This document shows positions 33,669 through 43,095 of a stretch of 64,000 bases of DNA, one piece after another (position 1 is the stretch's first letter; every line of letters starts with the position of its first letter). A program made the position numbers and the translations under genes. Origin of the DNA: Cypionkella psychrotolerans (GTDB lineage: Bacteria; Pseudomonadota; Alphaproteobacteria; Rhodobacterales; Rhodobacteraceae); contig NZ_LGIC01000083.1 in the NCBI RefSeq assembly GCF_001294535.1, positions 112,188 to 176,187 of the forward strand. Reading direction: 5' to 3'. The notes beneath the pieces are model-generated. The model was not told where the DNA came from. It worked only from the letters and a program-made list of their open reading frames with translations, and searched no databases.

Positions 33669-34423
33669 CAGTTTGTGGCCTTCAGCACATCGGCGATGGC
33701 GTCAGTGATTAAGGCAAGGCAAGCGGGGGTGGAAAAGCGGTGATCGGCCCCTTTCACCAAGGTCAGGCGGATATCCTCGCCCGTGGCGTGATCCAGCAGA
33801 CGCAGCGCGACCGAGGGCGGCACGTCAATATCAGCGGTGCCTTGCAGCAAGCGGGTGGGGAAATTCAGCGGCAAAGCCGTGCGCAGAACCAGCCGATTGC
33901 GACCCTCCTCGATCAGGCGGCGGGTGATGATATAGGGGCTGTCGGCATAGTCCGACGGCAAGCCGATCTGGCCTTTGTCCATGATATTAGCACGTTGCGC
34001 GTCGGTGAAATCCGCCCACATGTTGTCTTCGGTAAAGTCAGGTGCCGCAGCGATGCCGACCAGACCGACAATCCGCACTGGGATCGCCTTGGCCACCAGC
34101 AGCGAAATCCAGCCGCCCATCGACGAGCCCACCAGCACCAGCGGCCCCGAAGTGACCGCCTCTATCACCGCCAAAGCATCCTCGAACCAATCGCCAATCG
34201 CGCCGTCGAGAAAATCACCCGAGGAAACTCCATGCCCGGAATAGTCCAAGCGCAGAAAGCTACGCCCAGCAGCCTCAGCCCAATCCTGCAAATACACCGC
34301 CTTGGTCCCGGTCATATCCGATTTGAAACCGCCCAAAAACACCACGCAAGGCCCCTGCCCCTTGGTGAAATGATAGGCAATCCGGCGGCCCTGCTTTGTG
34401 GTCAACTGGTGCGGTTCGGTCAT
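33668..34423 (-). CDS. Alpha/beta hydrolase (ABHD10-like)
   Basis: 251 residues. It has the segments VVFLGGFKSDMTGTKA and LRLDYSGHGVSSGDF, a complete nucleophile elbow VGSSMGGW (Ser101), an acid site GTADIDVP and a histidine site KGADHRFSTP. The GGFxSDMxGxKA signature and length agree with ABHD10-type serine hydrolases, acyl-protein thioesterases in animals; the bacterial substrate is unknown. It is first of a two-gene operon with the serine-less hydrolase downstream and is divergent from thrS. Confidence 0.85.
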   Translation of the reverse strand: MTEPHQLTTKQGRRIAYHFTKGQGPCVVFLGGFKSDMTGTKAVYLQDWAEAAGRSFLRLDYSGHGVSSGDFLDGAIGDWFEDALAVIEAVTSGPLVLVGSSMGGWISLLVAKAIPVRIVGLVGIAAAPDFTEDNMWADFTDAQRANIMDKGQIGLPSDYADSPYIITRRLIEEGRNRLVLRTALPLNFPTRLLQGTADIDVPPSVALRLLDHATGEDIRLTLVKGADHRFSTPACLALITDAIADVLKATN

Positions 34424-34548
34424 GCTGCCTCACTTTTTCTTCACCTTAGCCGCCTGCGGTTGACAAGGCCACGGGCGATAGGCAAAACCCCGCTCACATA
34501 ACCCGCAACCGGGCGTTTCGTAGGCGCCAAAACGACGAGGAGGACGAA

Positions 34549-36495
34549 ATGTCCCAGATTTCCCTGACGTTCCCTGATGGCAATAAGCGCGATTACGCCG
34601 CCGGCGTGACGGCTGCCGAGGTGGCTATGTCCATCGCACCGGGTCTGGCGAAGAAAGCCATCTCCGCCACGGTCAACGGCGCGCATTACGACCTGCAGTG
34701 GCCGATCCACAGCGATGCCAGCATCGCCATCCACACTTTGGCCGATGATGCCCAAGCGCTGGAGCTGATCCGCCACGATGCCGCCCACATCATGGCGCGC
34801 GCGGTGCAGGAAATCTGGCCGGATGTGAAGGTCACTATTGGTCCTGTGCGCGATTACGGCTGGTTTTATGATTTCGACCGCGCCGAGCCGTTCACGCCGG
34901 AAGACCTCGGCCAGATCGAAGCCAAGATGAAGCAGATCATCAACGCCCGCGATCCCGTCCGCACCGAGGTGTGGGACCGCGCCCGGGCGATCAAATTCTA
35001 CGAAGACAAGAACGAGCCGTTCAAGATCGAACTGATCAACCGCATCCCCGAGGGTGAAGACCTGCGGATGTATTGGCACGGGCATTGGCAGGATTTCTGC
35101 CGTGGACCGCACTTTGCCCACACGGGTCAGGTGCCTGCCGACGCCTTCAAGCTGACGCATGTGGCGGGTGCTTATTGGCTCGGCGACGCGTCGCGGCCGA
35201 TGCTGCAGCGCATCTATGGCCTCGCGTTCAAAAACCGTGATGATCTGAAAGCCCATATGACCATGCTCGAGGAGGCCGCCAAGCGCGACCACCGCAAGCT
35301 GGGCCGTGAGATGGACCTGTTCCACATCCAGGACGAAGCCCCCGGCATGGTGTTCTGGCACCCGCATGGCTGGACGGTTTACCGCCAGTTGGAAGACTAT
35401 ATGCGCGGGCGTCAAAAAGCGGCTGGCTACAAGGAAATCAAGACGCCACAAGTGGTTGACCGGGTGCTGTGGGAGAAATCCGGCCACTGGGAAGCCTACC
35501 GCGAGAATATGTTCATCGTCGAGGTGGACGAGGAAGGCGCGAAAGAAAAGCGCATCAACGCGCTGAAACCGATGAACTGCCCCTGCCATGTGCAGATCTT
35601 TAACCAAGGTTTGAAATCCTACCGCGACCTGCCGCTGCGGCTGGCCGAGTTCGGCTCCTGCCACCGTTATGAGTCGTCAGGTTCCATGCATGGCCTGATG
35701 CGGGTGCGGGGCTTTACGCAAGACGATGCGCATATCTTCTGCACCGAGGATCAGATCGGCTCGGAGTGCGAGGCCTTCATCAAACTGCTGGCCAGCGTCT
35801 ATAAAGACCTCGGCTTTGACGGCTTTGAGATCAAATTCTCCACCCGCCCGGATGTGCGCATCGGCTCGGATGAGACATGGGATAAGGTCGAAGGCATGCT
35901 GGAGGCCGCGATCAAGGCTGCTGGCGTGTCCTATGAGGTCGATCCGGGCGAAGGCGCGTTTTATGGCCCGAAGCTGGATTTCAAACTGACCGACGCGATT
36001 GGCCGCAAATGGCAATGCGGCACCTTCCAAGTTGATCCGAACCTGCCGGTGCGGCTGGATGCGGAATATGTCGGCGAGGATGGCGCAAAGCACCGCCCCT
36101 ATATGCTACACCGCGCGATCCTCGGCTCATTCGAGCGTTTTATCGGTATTCTGATCGAAAACTACGCTGGAAAACTGCCGTTCTGGCTGGCGCCGCGTCA
36201 GGTCGTGGTGGCCTCGATTGTGTCCGATGCCGACCCGTTCGTGCATGAGATCACCAACGCGTTGATCAAAGCAGGCGTACTGGCAGAAGCTGACACCCGC
36301 AATGAAAAGATCAACTACAAGGTGCGCGAGCATTCTGTCGGCAAGGTTCCGGTGATCCTTGCGGTCGGGATGAAAGAAGTCGAAGACCGCACGGTGTCGG
36401 TGCGCCGCTTGGGTGACAACCGCACCGAGACGCTTAGCTTGGATCAGGCCTTGGCCGAGTTTGGCTTTGCCGCTTTGCCGCCGTCGGGGCACTGA
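34549..36495 (+). CDS. thrS: Threonine--tRNA ligase
   Basis: 648 residues, class II aminoacyl-tRNA synthetase. Domains in order: TGS (1-60), editing domain with [11 protein letters not shown] and a Cys/His zinc-like set, catalytic core with [12 protein letters not shown] (zinc Cys), motif 2 [30 protein letters not shown], motif 3 [21 protein letters not shown], and the anticodon-binding domain. GAGGAGGACGAA precedes the ATG. Single gene; the downstream inverted repeat at 36521 is its likely terminator. No T-box leader is visible. Confidence 0.97.
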   Translation: MSQISLTFPDGNKRDYAAGVTAAEVAMSIAPGLAKKAISATVNGAHYDLQWPIHSDASIAIHTLADDAQALELIRHDAAHIMARAVQEIWPDVKVTIGPVRDYGWFYDFDRAEPFTPEDLGQIEAKMKQIINARDPVRTEVWDRARAIKFYEDKNEPFKIELINRIPEGEDLRMYWHGHWQDFCRGPHFAHTGQVPADAFKLTHVAGAYWLGDASRPMLQRIYGLAFKNRDDLKAHMTMLEEAAKRDHRKLGREMDLFHIQDEAPGMVFWHPHGWTVYRQLEDYMRGRQKAAGYKEIKTPQVVDRVLWEKSGHWEAYRENMFIVEVDEEGAKEKRINALKPMNCPCHVQIFNQGLKSYRDLPLRLAEFGSCHRYESSGSMHGLMRVRGFTQDDAHIFCTEDQIGSECEAFIKLLASVYKDLGFDGFEIKFSTRPDVRIGSDETWDKVEGMLEAAIKAAGVSYEVDPGEGAFYGPKLDFKLTDAIGRKWQCGTFQVDPNLPVRLDAEYVGEDGAKHRPYMLHRAILGSFERFIGILIENYAGKLPFWLAPRQVVVASIVSDADPFVHEITNALIKAGVLAEADTRNEKINYKVREHSVGKVPVILAVGMKEVEDRTVSVRRLGDNRTETLSLDQALAEFGFAALPPSGH

Positions 36496-36520
36496 AACCT
36501 GCTCAATTTCATCTTGGTCT

Positions 36521-36577
36521 AAATATCCCCGCCGGAGGCTTCCGCCGAAACCGCGCAAGCCTCCGGCGGGGGTATTT
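36521..36577. terminator. Inverted-repeat terminator, copy 2 of a dispersed family
   Basis: AAATATCCCCGCCGGAGGCTT (36521-36541) pairs with the segment ending GGCGGGGGTATTT (36557-36577), 25 bases after thrS. The flank CAGAAAGAGCAA matches CAAAAAGAGCAA after copy 1 at 5615-5670, so the repeated unit is longer than the stem. Confidence 0.7.
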
Positions 36578-36692
36578 CAGAAAGAGCAAATCCAAGACCC
36601 GGCAGCGCCGCTGAGTGGTGGCTCCGCTCGGCGGAAATCGCGCGCCCAGCGCGTCTTCTGATCCGCCTCCCACCACCCGAGGCGGCCCCTGT

Positions 36693-37049
36693 TTAATGGG
36701 TATCCGGTTGCCGCGCGGCCAGTGCCAACAGGCCGCCAAGGCCGCACATCGCAATCGGGAACATCGTGAAGACGTTGAATCCGAAGGCGACATAGATCCC
36801 CACCGCCGAGGCCAGCATCAAAACCCCCGCTGGAATATTTTGCGACCGCGCCATCGCCGCCCCTGCAATCGCAAGGATCGGGGCCAGAAAGCTGGCCATT
36901 TTGATCACCATCGGATGATCGACTTGGTTGCCGAAATCGCCAATCGCGTCGTGGCTGGCCACGAACTCGGTATAGCCATAGCCAAAAAACCCAACAATCA
37001 TGGCCAAAACGCCGCCAATCAAGCCTAAAGTCAGTGCAGCGTTTCTCAC
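36693..37049 (-). CDS. Small four-helix membrane protein, unknown
   Basis: 118 residues with about four membrane segments (LTLGLIGGVLAMIVGFFGYGY, MASFLAPILAIAGAAMA, IPAGVLMLASAVGIYVAFGF and MFPIAMCGLGGLLALAA). The frame opens at 37088, but the GTG at 37049 has GGAG seven bases upstream and gives an N-terminus (VRNAALTLGLI) typical of membrane proteins. I do not recognise the family. It is convergent with thrS and divergent from cspA. No motif suggests a function. Confidence 0.65.
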   Translation of the reverse strand: MRNAALTLGLIGGVLAMIVGFFGYGYTEFVASHDAIGDFGNQVDHPMVIKMASFLAPILAIAGAAMARSQNIPAGVLMLASAVGIYVAFGFNVFTMFPIAMCGLGGLLALAARQPDTH

Positions 37050-37198
37050 CCGAATCTCCGTGCTTGATTTTCGCCTAAGGTTTGGCATGATTTCATCAGT
37101 GACGACAGACTTTCTGAACGCCTAGCTTGGCCCGGAAGACCTGGATTGCACGGCCCGGGGTAATATCGCCTCGGGAGGGTTGAGATAGGAGAGACGGC

Positions 37199-37405
37199 AT
37201 GCCAACCGGCACCGTAAAATGGTTCAACAGCACAAAGGGCTACGGCTTTATTGCGCCCGATGATGGCGGGAAGGATATCTTCGTTCACATCTCGGCAGTC
37301 GAGCGCGCCGGGCTGAAGGGCCTGAATGACAACCAGAAGATCGGCTTCGAGCTGCAATCTGGTCGCGATGGCAAGGAATCCGCAGGCGATCTGCGCTTGC
37401 TTTAA
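37199..37405 (+). CDS. cspA: Cold-shock protein
   Basis: 68 residues, a single cold-shock domain. The RNA-binding motifs are present: RNP1 GYGFIAPD and RNP2 DIFVHISAV, with GTVKWFNSTKGY at the start. It binds single-stranded nucleic acid and acts as an RNA chaperone. AGGAGAG lies before the ATG. Whether it is cold-induced cannot be told. A clear terminator follows at 37416-37437. Confidence 0.95.
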   Translation: MPTGTVKWFNSTKGYGFIAPDDGGKDIFVHISAVERAGLKGLNDNQKIGFELQSGRDGKESAGDLRLL

Positions 37406-37415
37406 GGTTTGAAAG

Positions 37416-37437
37416 CGGCCCTTCAGGGGGCCGTTTT
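37416..37437 (+). terminator. Rho-independent terminator of cspA
   Basis: CGGCCC and GGGCCG enclose TTCAGG and are followed by TTTT. It lies between the convergent cspA and the arsC/spx-like gene. Confidence 0.85.
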
Positions 37438-37439
37438 CC

Positions 37440-37763
37440 TTACAGCAGGGCCGCTTGCACCGCGTCATCCCAGCCGAGGTAGTATTTGCCATCGGCCTCA
37501 ATCACTGGTCGTTTCATCACGGCCGGTTGGGCTGCAATTTGTGCCTCGGGGTCCGAGGCTTTCAGGAAATCGTTGAAACCGCGATAGGTGGTGGACTGCT
37601 TGTTCACCGCGCGATCACCAAATTCCATCACGATCTTGTCGATCTCGGCCTCGGAAAGCGGTTCCGCGCGGACGTCGCGGAAGGTCACAGATTTGCCCGC
37701 CGCCTCCAGCGCTTTCAGGGCTTTCTTGCAGGTGTCGCAGGTGGAGATGCCGTAGAGGATCAT
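37440..37763 (-). CDS. ArsC/Spx-family thiol protein
   Basis: 107 residues with a thioredoxin-like fold. The N-terminal redox site is MILYGISTCDTCKKAL (C9 and C12), followed by FRDVRAEPLSEAEI and the late PAVMKRPVIEADGKYYLGW. This agrees with the ArsC/Spx superfamily (YffB/Spx-like subgroup). Arsenate reductase needs a different cysteine set, so an Spx/YffB-like thiol role is more likely. Its start overlaps the stop of the DUF2177 gene (ATGA), making a two-gene unit. The 3' end is two bases from the cspA terminator. Confidence 0.8.
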   Translation of the reverse strand: MILYGISTCDTCKKALKALEAAGKSVTFRDVRAEPLSEAEIDKIVMEFGDRAVNKQSTTYRGFNDFLKASDPEAQIAAQPAVMKRPVIEADGKYYLGWDDAVQAALL

Positions 37764-38164
37764 TGCAGGCCTTTGAATATCATCTTGGTCAAAGCAACCC
37801 CGCCCCAAGCCGAGGCGGCGGTCAGGAAGGTGCCCCAGATCAGGTCAGTCGCGACCATCTCGGGGCTCCAGGCTTTCATAACCGCGTAGCTGGTGAATTC
37901 ATAGGTGCCGTAGGCCATCGCGCCCAAGATCGCGGCGGGCAGGAAGACGGGGGTGTCGGATTTCAGGCCGGGGATTGAAATCAGGTACAACAGGCCCGCG
38001 ATATAGGCCGCGTAGAAGGCGGCGGCGGGGAGGTAGCGGATTTCGGGCAGCAGTTGATCGCCGAGGTGGCGGCGGAACAACGGCTGCATGTGGAGGGTCA
38101 GCATCACCGAATCGAGGATCAGGAAGATCAGCGCGGTCAGGATATAGAGGGTTGCGATTTGCAT
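37760..38164 (-). CDS. DUF2177 membrane protein
   Basis: 134 residues with four membrane segments. The N-terminus MQIATLYILTALIFLILDSVML and the motif AILGAMAYGTYEFTSYAVMKAWSPEMVATDLIWGTFLTA are characteristic of DUF2177. AAAGGAGAG lies before the ATG at 38164. It is translationally coupled to the ArsC/Spx-like gene. The function is unknown; family members are four-helix inner-membrane proteins. Confidence 0.85.
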   Translation of the reverse strand: MQIATLYILTALIFLILDSVMLTLHMQPLFRRHLGDQLLPEIRYLPAAAFYAAYIAGLLYLISIPGLKSDTPVFLPAAILGAMAYGTYEFTSYAVMKAWSPEMVATDLIWGTFLTAASAWGGVALTKMIFKGLQ

Positions 38165-38224
38165 GGGGCTCTCCTTTGGCCGGAAGGTAGGCTGCGGGGT
38201 GAGTTTGGCGAGGGGTTTTCGGAG

Positions 38225-38245
38225 GGTCCCAACTCGGGACCTTTT
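38225..38245 (+). terminator. GGTCCC hairpin with T-run, orphan orientation
   Basis: GGTCCC-AACTC-GGGACC followed by TTTT on the plus strand. No plus-strand gene lies upstream here; both neighbours (DUF2177 and the acyltransferase) are on the minus strand. Same sequence as the minus-strand terminator at 26651-26672. Confidence 0.5.
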
Positions 38246-38292
38246 GGATGCGTTTAATATCAAGGCGTTAACTGGGTCGTTTTAACGAAAAA

Positions 38293-39414
38293 TTAAGGTT
38301 TGTCCGCAAACAGCCGCCGGATTTGGCCATTTAGTCGTGGCAGATACCACGCCTCCCAGCGCAAAACCGGATAGGCGAAGGTGATGGCGAAAGCCCAGGT
38401 GGCGATGAAAGCGGCGATCAGTTGCAGCGGTGCGCCAAGGCTGGCGGCGTTCACATAAACGAAGCTGCCAAGGGTTAGCACGCCGATGGTGTGGCTGATG
38501 TAGAGCGGGAAGGACCAGCGGCCGCACAACTGACCGATCCGCCCGAGCAAAAACCCCGGCGTGGCACTGGGCGTGGTGACGCACAGCACGATCAAAGCCG
38601 CACCCAGCATCGACTGTCCGGCAACCGGAGAGCCAACCAAGATCAACCCCAGCACACCCATGCAAATCGCCAGCGGTTTTGGCAAAAAATAGCGGTGGCT
38701 GTAGCCGTAGGCCAGCCCGGCCCCGACGGTGAACGTCCAGCCATATCCGTGCGGAATCATCAGATTGACCGCAATCACAGCCAACATCAGGCCCGCTTTG
38801 ATGAGGCACTGCCGTTTATGCGCCAAAACACGGGGGCGGAACAGACCTGCCAATGCGAAGGCCGCAAACAGCGCAAGCAGACTGCCATAGAATTCGACAA
38901 CCATGGTCCATAGGTTCGAATTGAACTGCAAAGTGCGATAGCGCAGAAACACCGTGATGCTTTCTTTCACCGCACGCAGCAGGCTGATGTCTTGGGTTTG
39001 ATCGGTATAGGCGAATTTTTCCAACCAGTCAGACCCGGCCAAAATCGCCGCTTCGCCATTGTAATTCAACTGAAACCGCAGGGCGATATAGCCCAGCAAG
39101 ACCCCATAAGCGGCGGGTGGCCACAGCCGGGGCAAGCGCTTGATTGCGGCACCGATCAGCCCTTTGGCTTCGCCGCTTTCGAAATACTTCAGCGTCAACA
39201 CAAAGCCCGACAGCAAGAAGAACACATAGACCGCTCCGGTGCCGTTGAGCAGCCAGCCCAAGCTGTAAGCGGGCAAGCCCCGAGACATTTGGGCCTTGAA
39301 CGCGGGCAAGAACCCCAAGGCGAAATGGTGCAAAACCACAACGACCGAGGCATAGCCGCGCAGAGCTTCAAGCGCACGCAGGCTGGGATTGGTGGCTCGG
39401 TCCAATGGTAGCAC
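38293..39414 (-). CDS. Acyltransferase 3 family membrane protein
   Basis: 373 residues with about ten membrane segments. The family core is visible: LRALEALRGYASVVVVLHHF (with the catalytic His) and VYVFFLLSGFVLTLKYF, then RLPRLWPPAAYGVLLGY. Such OafA/ExoZ-like enzymes add acyl groups to cell-surface glycans. A TTG at 39420 begins the frame, but GTG at 39414 has GGAG six bases upstream. It is divergent from the phosphatidyltransferase gene. The acceptor is unknown and no polysaccharide operon is adjacent. Confidence 0.85.
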   Translation of the reverse strand: MLPLDRATNPSLRALEALRGYASVVVVLHHFALGFLPAFKAQMSRGLPAYSLGWLLNGTGAVYVFFLLSGFVLTLKYFESGEAKGLIGAAIKRLPRLWPPAAYGVLLGYIALRFQLNYNGEAAILAGSDWLEKFAYTDQTQDISLLRAVKESITVFLRYRTLQFNSNLWTMVVEFYGSLLALFAAFALAGLFRPRVLAHKRQCLIKAGLMLAVIAVNLMIPHGYGWTFTVGAGLAYGYSHRYFLPKPLAICMGVLGLILVGSPVAGQSMLGAALIVLCVTTPSATPGFLLGRIGQLCGRWSFPLYISHTIGVLTLGSFVYVNAASLGAPLQLIAAFIATWAFAITFAYPVLRWEAWYLPRLNGQIRRLFADKP

Positions 39415-39591
39415 GGGCAACTCCGGTGATGACTGGCAAATCGGTCACGGGTGTGTAGCGCATTTACCCCCCCTGAGAGAGGGCGATTTCGCGGCAATCG
39501 CGCAAAATGCTCACGTTTTTGGCATTGGTGTGAAAAACGTTCGGCGGATCGACGTAACCTCCTATGCTGGCGACGAAATATGGGGGCACGC

Positions 39592-40197
39592 ATGATCGAC
39601 GCCAAACTTTTGCCGTTGCAGCACAGGCTGTTGCAACGGCCCGCGCGCGGGCTTGCGCGCCGGGTCACGGCGGATCAAGTCTCGCTCGTCGGGTTTGCTT
39701 TGGGCGCGCTGGCGGTGCCTGCCTTGGCGTTCGGGTTTTATCGACTGGCGCTGGTTTTGCTGGTGCTGAACCGGGTGGCGGATGGCTTGGATGGTGCTGT
39801 TGCGCGGCTTATCGGGCCGACGGATCGCGGGGCGTTTTTGGATATTGCGCTGGATTTCGTGTTTTACGCGCTGTTTCCACTGGGGTTTGCTTTGGCTGAT
39901 CCGGGGGGCAATGCCCTGCCCGCCGCCGTGCTGATCGCCAGTTTTGTCGGCACCGGATCATCGTTTCTGGCCTTTGCCAGCATTGCGGCGCGGCGCGGTT
40001 TGACGGCGGCGGACTATCCCAGCAAGGGGATTTATTATCTCGGCGGCTTGACCGAGGGCTTTGAAACCATTGCGATCTTTGCCGCGATGGCGTTGTTTCC
40101 GGCGTGGTTTGCCGTTCTGGCTTATGGCTATGCGCTTGCCTGTTGCCTGACCACGGCGTTGCGCTGGCGGATGGGCTGGCAGGCCTTTGCCGCGTGA
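39592..40197 (+). CDS. CDP-alcohol phosphatidyltransferase family protein
   Basis: 201 residues with about six membrane segments. The catalytic motif DG-xx-AR-x8-G-xxx-D-xxx-D is seen in VADGLDGAVARLIGPTDRGAFLDIALD. It transfers a phosphatidyl or related group from CDP-diacylglycerol to an alcohol at the inner membrane. The ATG at 39592 follows GGGGG; the longer frame from 39451 is not used. The product (for example phosphatidylglycerol-phosphate or an inositol lipid) cannot be settled from sequence. It lies immediately upstream of ynjB on the same strand. Confidence 0.88.
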   Translation: MIDAKLLPLQHRLLQRPARGLARRVTADQVSLVGFALGALAVPALAFGFYRLALVLLVLNRVADGLDGAVARLIGPTDRGAFLDIALDFVFYALFPLGFALADPGGNALPAAVLIASFVGTGSSFLAFASIAARRGLTAADYPSKGIYYLGGLTEGFETIAIFAAMALFPAWFAVLAYGYALACCLTTALRWRMGWQAFAA

Positions 40198-40252
40198 GGC
40201 GCGCGGGCTATATCGTGCTGATATGATATGAATTTATGATACTGGAGTTGCC

Positions 40253-41437
40253 ATGAAACTGCCGCTGATCGCCGCCCTTGGGCTGCTGTTTGCCACCCCT
40301 GCGCTTGCTGATTGGGCGCAGACTTTGGCCGAAGCGAAGGGCCAGACGGTGTATTTCAACGCTTGGGGTGGCGATGCGCGCACCAACGCGTTTATCGCTT
40401 GGGTCGGCACGCAGACCGAGGCGCTGTATGGTGTGAAGGTTGAGCAGGTGAAGCTGACCGACACGGCGGAGGCGGTGACGCGGGTGATTTCCGAGAAAGC
40501 GGCGGGGCAGGATACGGATGGCTCGGTCGATCTGATTTGGATCAACGGGCCGAATTTTCTGGCGATGAAAGAGCAGGGTTTACTGCACGGGCCGTTTGTG
40601 GCGGGGTTGCCGAACGCGAAATATCTTGATCTGGGGGCTGGTTCGGCGACTTCGGTGGATTTTACCGTGCCGGTCGAGGGCATGGAAAGCCCGTGGCGGC
40701 TGGCTAAGTTTGTGTTCAGCTATGACAGCGCCAAGGTGGCGGATGTGCCAGCGGATATGGCTGGGTTTGTCGATTGGGCGGCGGTGCATAAGGGGCGGAT
40801 GACGCATCCAGACCCGTCGAACTTCATGGGGGCGACGTTTCTGAAGCAGGCGTTGATTGAGCTGGCACCCGATGCGGGCGTGTTGCAGCAGCCGGTGACC
40901 GAGGCGGCTTTTGCTGCGGCGACTGCTCCTTTGTGGGCGTGGTATGACGCGTTGCGGCCGAACCTGTGGCAAGGCGGGGCGACCTTTCCGGCCAGTGGTG
41001 AGGTGCAGAGCCAGATGCTGAATGATGGCGAGGTCGATATTGCGATGTCGTTTGATCCGGCCTCGACCGCGGCGGCGATTGCCGAAGGGACATTGCCCGA
41101 GACCGCGCGGGTGTTCGTGCCGAAAGCGGGCAGTATTGGCAATATCAGCTTCGTGGCGATCCCCTACAATGCGGCCCATGCGGCGGGGGCCGAGGTGGTG
41201 GCAAACTTTTTGCTAGAGCCCGCCACGCAAGCGCATATGCAGGATATTACGGTTTTGGGCTCGTTTGCGGTGCTGGACCCAGCGCGGTTGGATGCGGCGG
41301 GCAAGGCCGGGTTTGCGGCTTTGCCGCAGGCTGCAGCCCTGCCCGCGTTGGAGGATCTGGGGCCGGTGTTGCTGGAGCCTCATGCCAGTTGGATGACGCG
41401 GCTGGTCGCGGAATGGGCCAAGCGTTACACCAAATGA
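40253..41437 (+). CDS. ynjB: ABC transporter substrate-binding protein, YnjB-like
   Basis: 394 residues with signal peptide MKLPLIAALGLLFATPALA, then DWAQTLAEAKGQTVYFNAWGGDARTNAFIAWV. The length, NAWGGD and LIWINGPNFLAMKEQGLL segments agree with E. coli YnjB, the periplasmic partner of the YnjBCD importer of unknown substrate, related to thiamine and spermidine/iron binding proteins. GGAG precedes the ATG. Its stop overlaps the permease gene by four bases. No TPP riboswitch is visible upstream, so a thiamine role is not supported. Confidence 0.85.
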   Translation: MKLPLIAALGLLFATPALADWAQTLAEAKGQTVYFNAWGGDARTNAFIAWVGTQTEALYGVKVEQVKLTDTAEAVTRVISEKAAGQDTDGSVDLIWINGPNFLAMKEQGLLHGPFVAGLPNAKYLDLGAGSATSVDFTVPVEGMESPWRLAKFVFSYDSAKVADVPADMAGFVDWAAVHKGRMTHPDPSNFMGATFLKQALIELAPDAGVLQQPVTEAAFAAATAPLWAWYDALRPNLWQGGATFPASGEVQSQMLNDGEVDIAMSFDPASTAAAIAEGTLPETARVFVPKAGSIGNISFVAIPYNAAHAAGAEVVANFLLEPATQAHMQDITVLGSFAVLDPARLDAAGKAGFAALPQAAALPALEDLGPVLLEPHASWMTRLVAEWAKRYTK

Positions 41438-43095
41438 GCAAGTTGCGCGGCGCGGTTTTGGCGGTGGTATTGCTGGGGCTGATCGCGCCGATTGTGGTGG
41501 GATTGGCCGAAACCGCGCGCGCGGCCTTTGGGGTGTTGCCGGCGCTGGGGCTACGCGCATGGTCGTTGGAGCCGTGGCGGATGCTGCTGGCCCAGCCGGG
41601 GTTTGCGAGTAGTGTGCGGTTGACGCTGGTGACGGGGCTGGGCTCGACCCTGATCGCGCTGGCCTTGGCGATGGGGTTTTGTGCCAGCGTGCCGGGGCGG
41701 ATGCGTTGGCTGGCCCCGTTTCTGGCGACACCACACGCGGCGATGGCGGTGGGGTTGGCGTTTGTTTTGGCCCCCTCGGGCTGGATTGCGCGGGTTTTGG
41801 CACCGGTGATGGGATGGGCTTCGCCGCCGGATCTGGCGACAGTGCATGACGGTTGGGGGCTGGCGCTGATGCTGGGGCTGGTGGTGAAGGAACTGCCGTT
41901 TTTGCTGTTGGTGATGGCGTCGGGGCTGGCACAACTGCCGGTGGCACATCACATCGCAGCGGGGCGGGCGATGGGCTATGGGCCGGGGTTGGCGTGGATC
42001 AAGCTGATCTTGCCGCAGCTTTGGCCGCTGATCCGGCTGCCGGTTTGGGTGGTGCTGGCCTACGGGCTGTCAGTGGTGGATATGGCGATCATTCTGGGGC
42101 CGTCGAACCCGCCAACTTTGGCGGTGGCGGTGCTGCGCTGGTTCAATGCGGCCGATGTGGCGATGATCCTGCCTGCCTCGGCGGGGGGGCTATTGCAAGC
42201 GGGGCTGGTGGTGGGCTGTATTGCTGCGCTTTGGGGCGCGGAGGTTGTGCTGCGCGGGATCGGGCGCTGGTGGTTGCGGCGCGGCGGGCGGGGGGTGTCT
42301 TGGGCGCCGGGTTTGCAGGTGGCGCGGGTTGGGGTGTGGGGGCTAATGGGGTTAGCTTTGGCAGCGCTGCTGTCGCTACTGGTGTGGTCGCTGACCTGGC
42401 GGTGGTCTTATCCGATGATCTGGCCCGAACGCTGGTCTGGCGAGCTCTGGATGAGCGCGATGTGGAGTAAGGCCTTGATGAATACGCTGATTTTGGCGGG
42501 GATGACGGTGATGCTGTCGCTGCTGCTGGCGGTGTTCTGGTTGGAGGCAGAAGAAGACCTCACGCGCGCGGCTTGGGCAGAGGCGTTGATTTATCTGCCG
42601 CTGCTGATGCCGCAGATTGGGTTTCTCTATGGGCTGAACGTGGTGTTTTTGCGGGCGGGCATCTCGGGCGGCTACATAGCAGTGGTCTGGGCGCAGGCCT
42701 TGTTCGTGTTTCCCTATGTGATGATCGCCTTGTCAGAGCCGTGGCGGGCCTTGGATGCGCGGTTGCTGCAGGTGGCGGCAGCTTTGGGCGCGGGGCGCTG
42801 GCGGCGGTTGTTCACACTGCGCTTGCCGATGTTGCTTGGCCCGATCATGACCGCAGGCGCGATTGGCGTGGCGGTGTCGGTGGCGCAATATCTGCCGACG
42901 TTGTTTTTGGGCGCGGGGCGGATTGCGACACTGACGACCGAGGCGGTGACGTTGTCGTCGGGCTCAGATCGCCGGGTGACGGCGGTGTATGCCAGCCTGC
43001 AAGCCGCCCTGCCCTTTGCAGCCTATGCGCTGGCGGCGCTGATCCCGGCGTGGTGGCATCGCAACAGGCGTGATCTGCGCGGAGGTGGAGTATGA
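41434..43095 (+). CDS. ynjC: ABC transporter permease, two fused modules (YnjC-like)
   Basis: 553 residues with roughly 12 membrane segments arranged as two copies of a binding-protein-dependent permease module: the first (about 1-270) has the EAA-type loop HHIAAGRAMGYGPGLAWIKLILPQLWPLIRLP, the second (about 330-550) RLLQVAAALGAGRWRRLFTLRLPMLLGP. This matches E. coli YnjC. The start overlaps the ynjB stop (ATGA) and the stop overlaps ynjD, so the three genes form one operon. The inner-membrane channel of the importer. Confidence 0.88.
   Translation: MSKLRGAVLAVVLLGLIAPIVVGLAETARAAFGVLPALGLRAWSLEPWRMLLAQPGFASSVRLTLVTGLGSTLIALALAMGFCASVPGRMRWLAPFLATPHAAMAVGLAFVLAPSGWIARVLAPVMGWASPPDLATVHDGWGLALMLGLVVKELPFLLLVMASGLAQLPVAHHIAAGRAMGYGPGLAWIKLILPQLWPLIRLPVWVVLAYGLSVVDMAIILGPSNPPTLAVAVLRWFNAADVAMILPASAGGLLQAGLVVGCIAALWGAEVVLRGIGRWWLRRGGRGVSWAPGLQVARVGVWGLMGLALAALLSLLVWSLTWRWSYPMIWPERWSGELWMSAMWSKALMNTLILAGMTVMLSLLLAVFWLEAEEDLTRAAWAEALIYLPLLMPQIGFLYGLNVVFLRAGISGGYIAVVWAQALFVFPYVMIALSEPWRALDARLLQVAAALGAGRWRRLFTLRLPMLLGPIMTAGAIGVAVSVAQYLPTLFLGAGRIATLTTEAVTLSSGSDRRVTAVYASLQAALPFAAYALAALIPAWWHRNRRDLRGGGV

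Noticed and set aside
40198..40252. Thiamine (TPP) riboswitch before the ynjB-type transporter
   Set aside because: The gap is only 55 bases and AT-rich, with no THI-box sequence; the transporter is more like YnjBCD than ThiBPQ.
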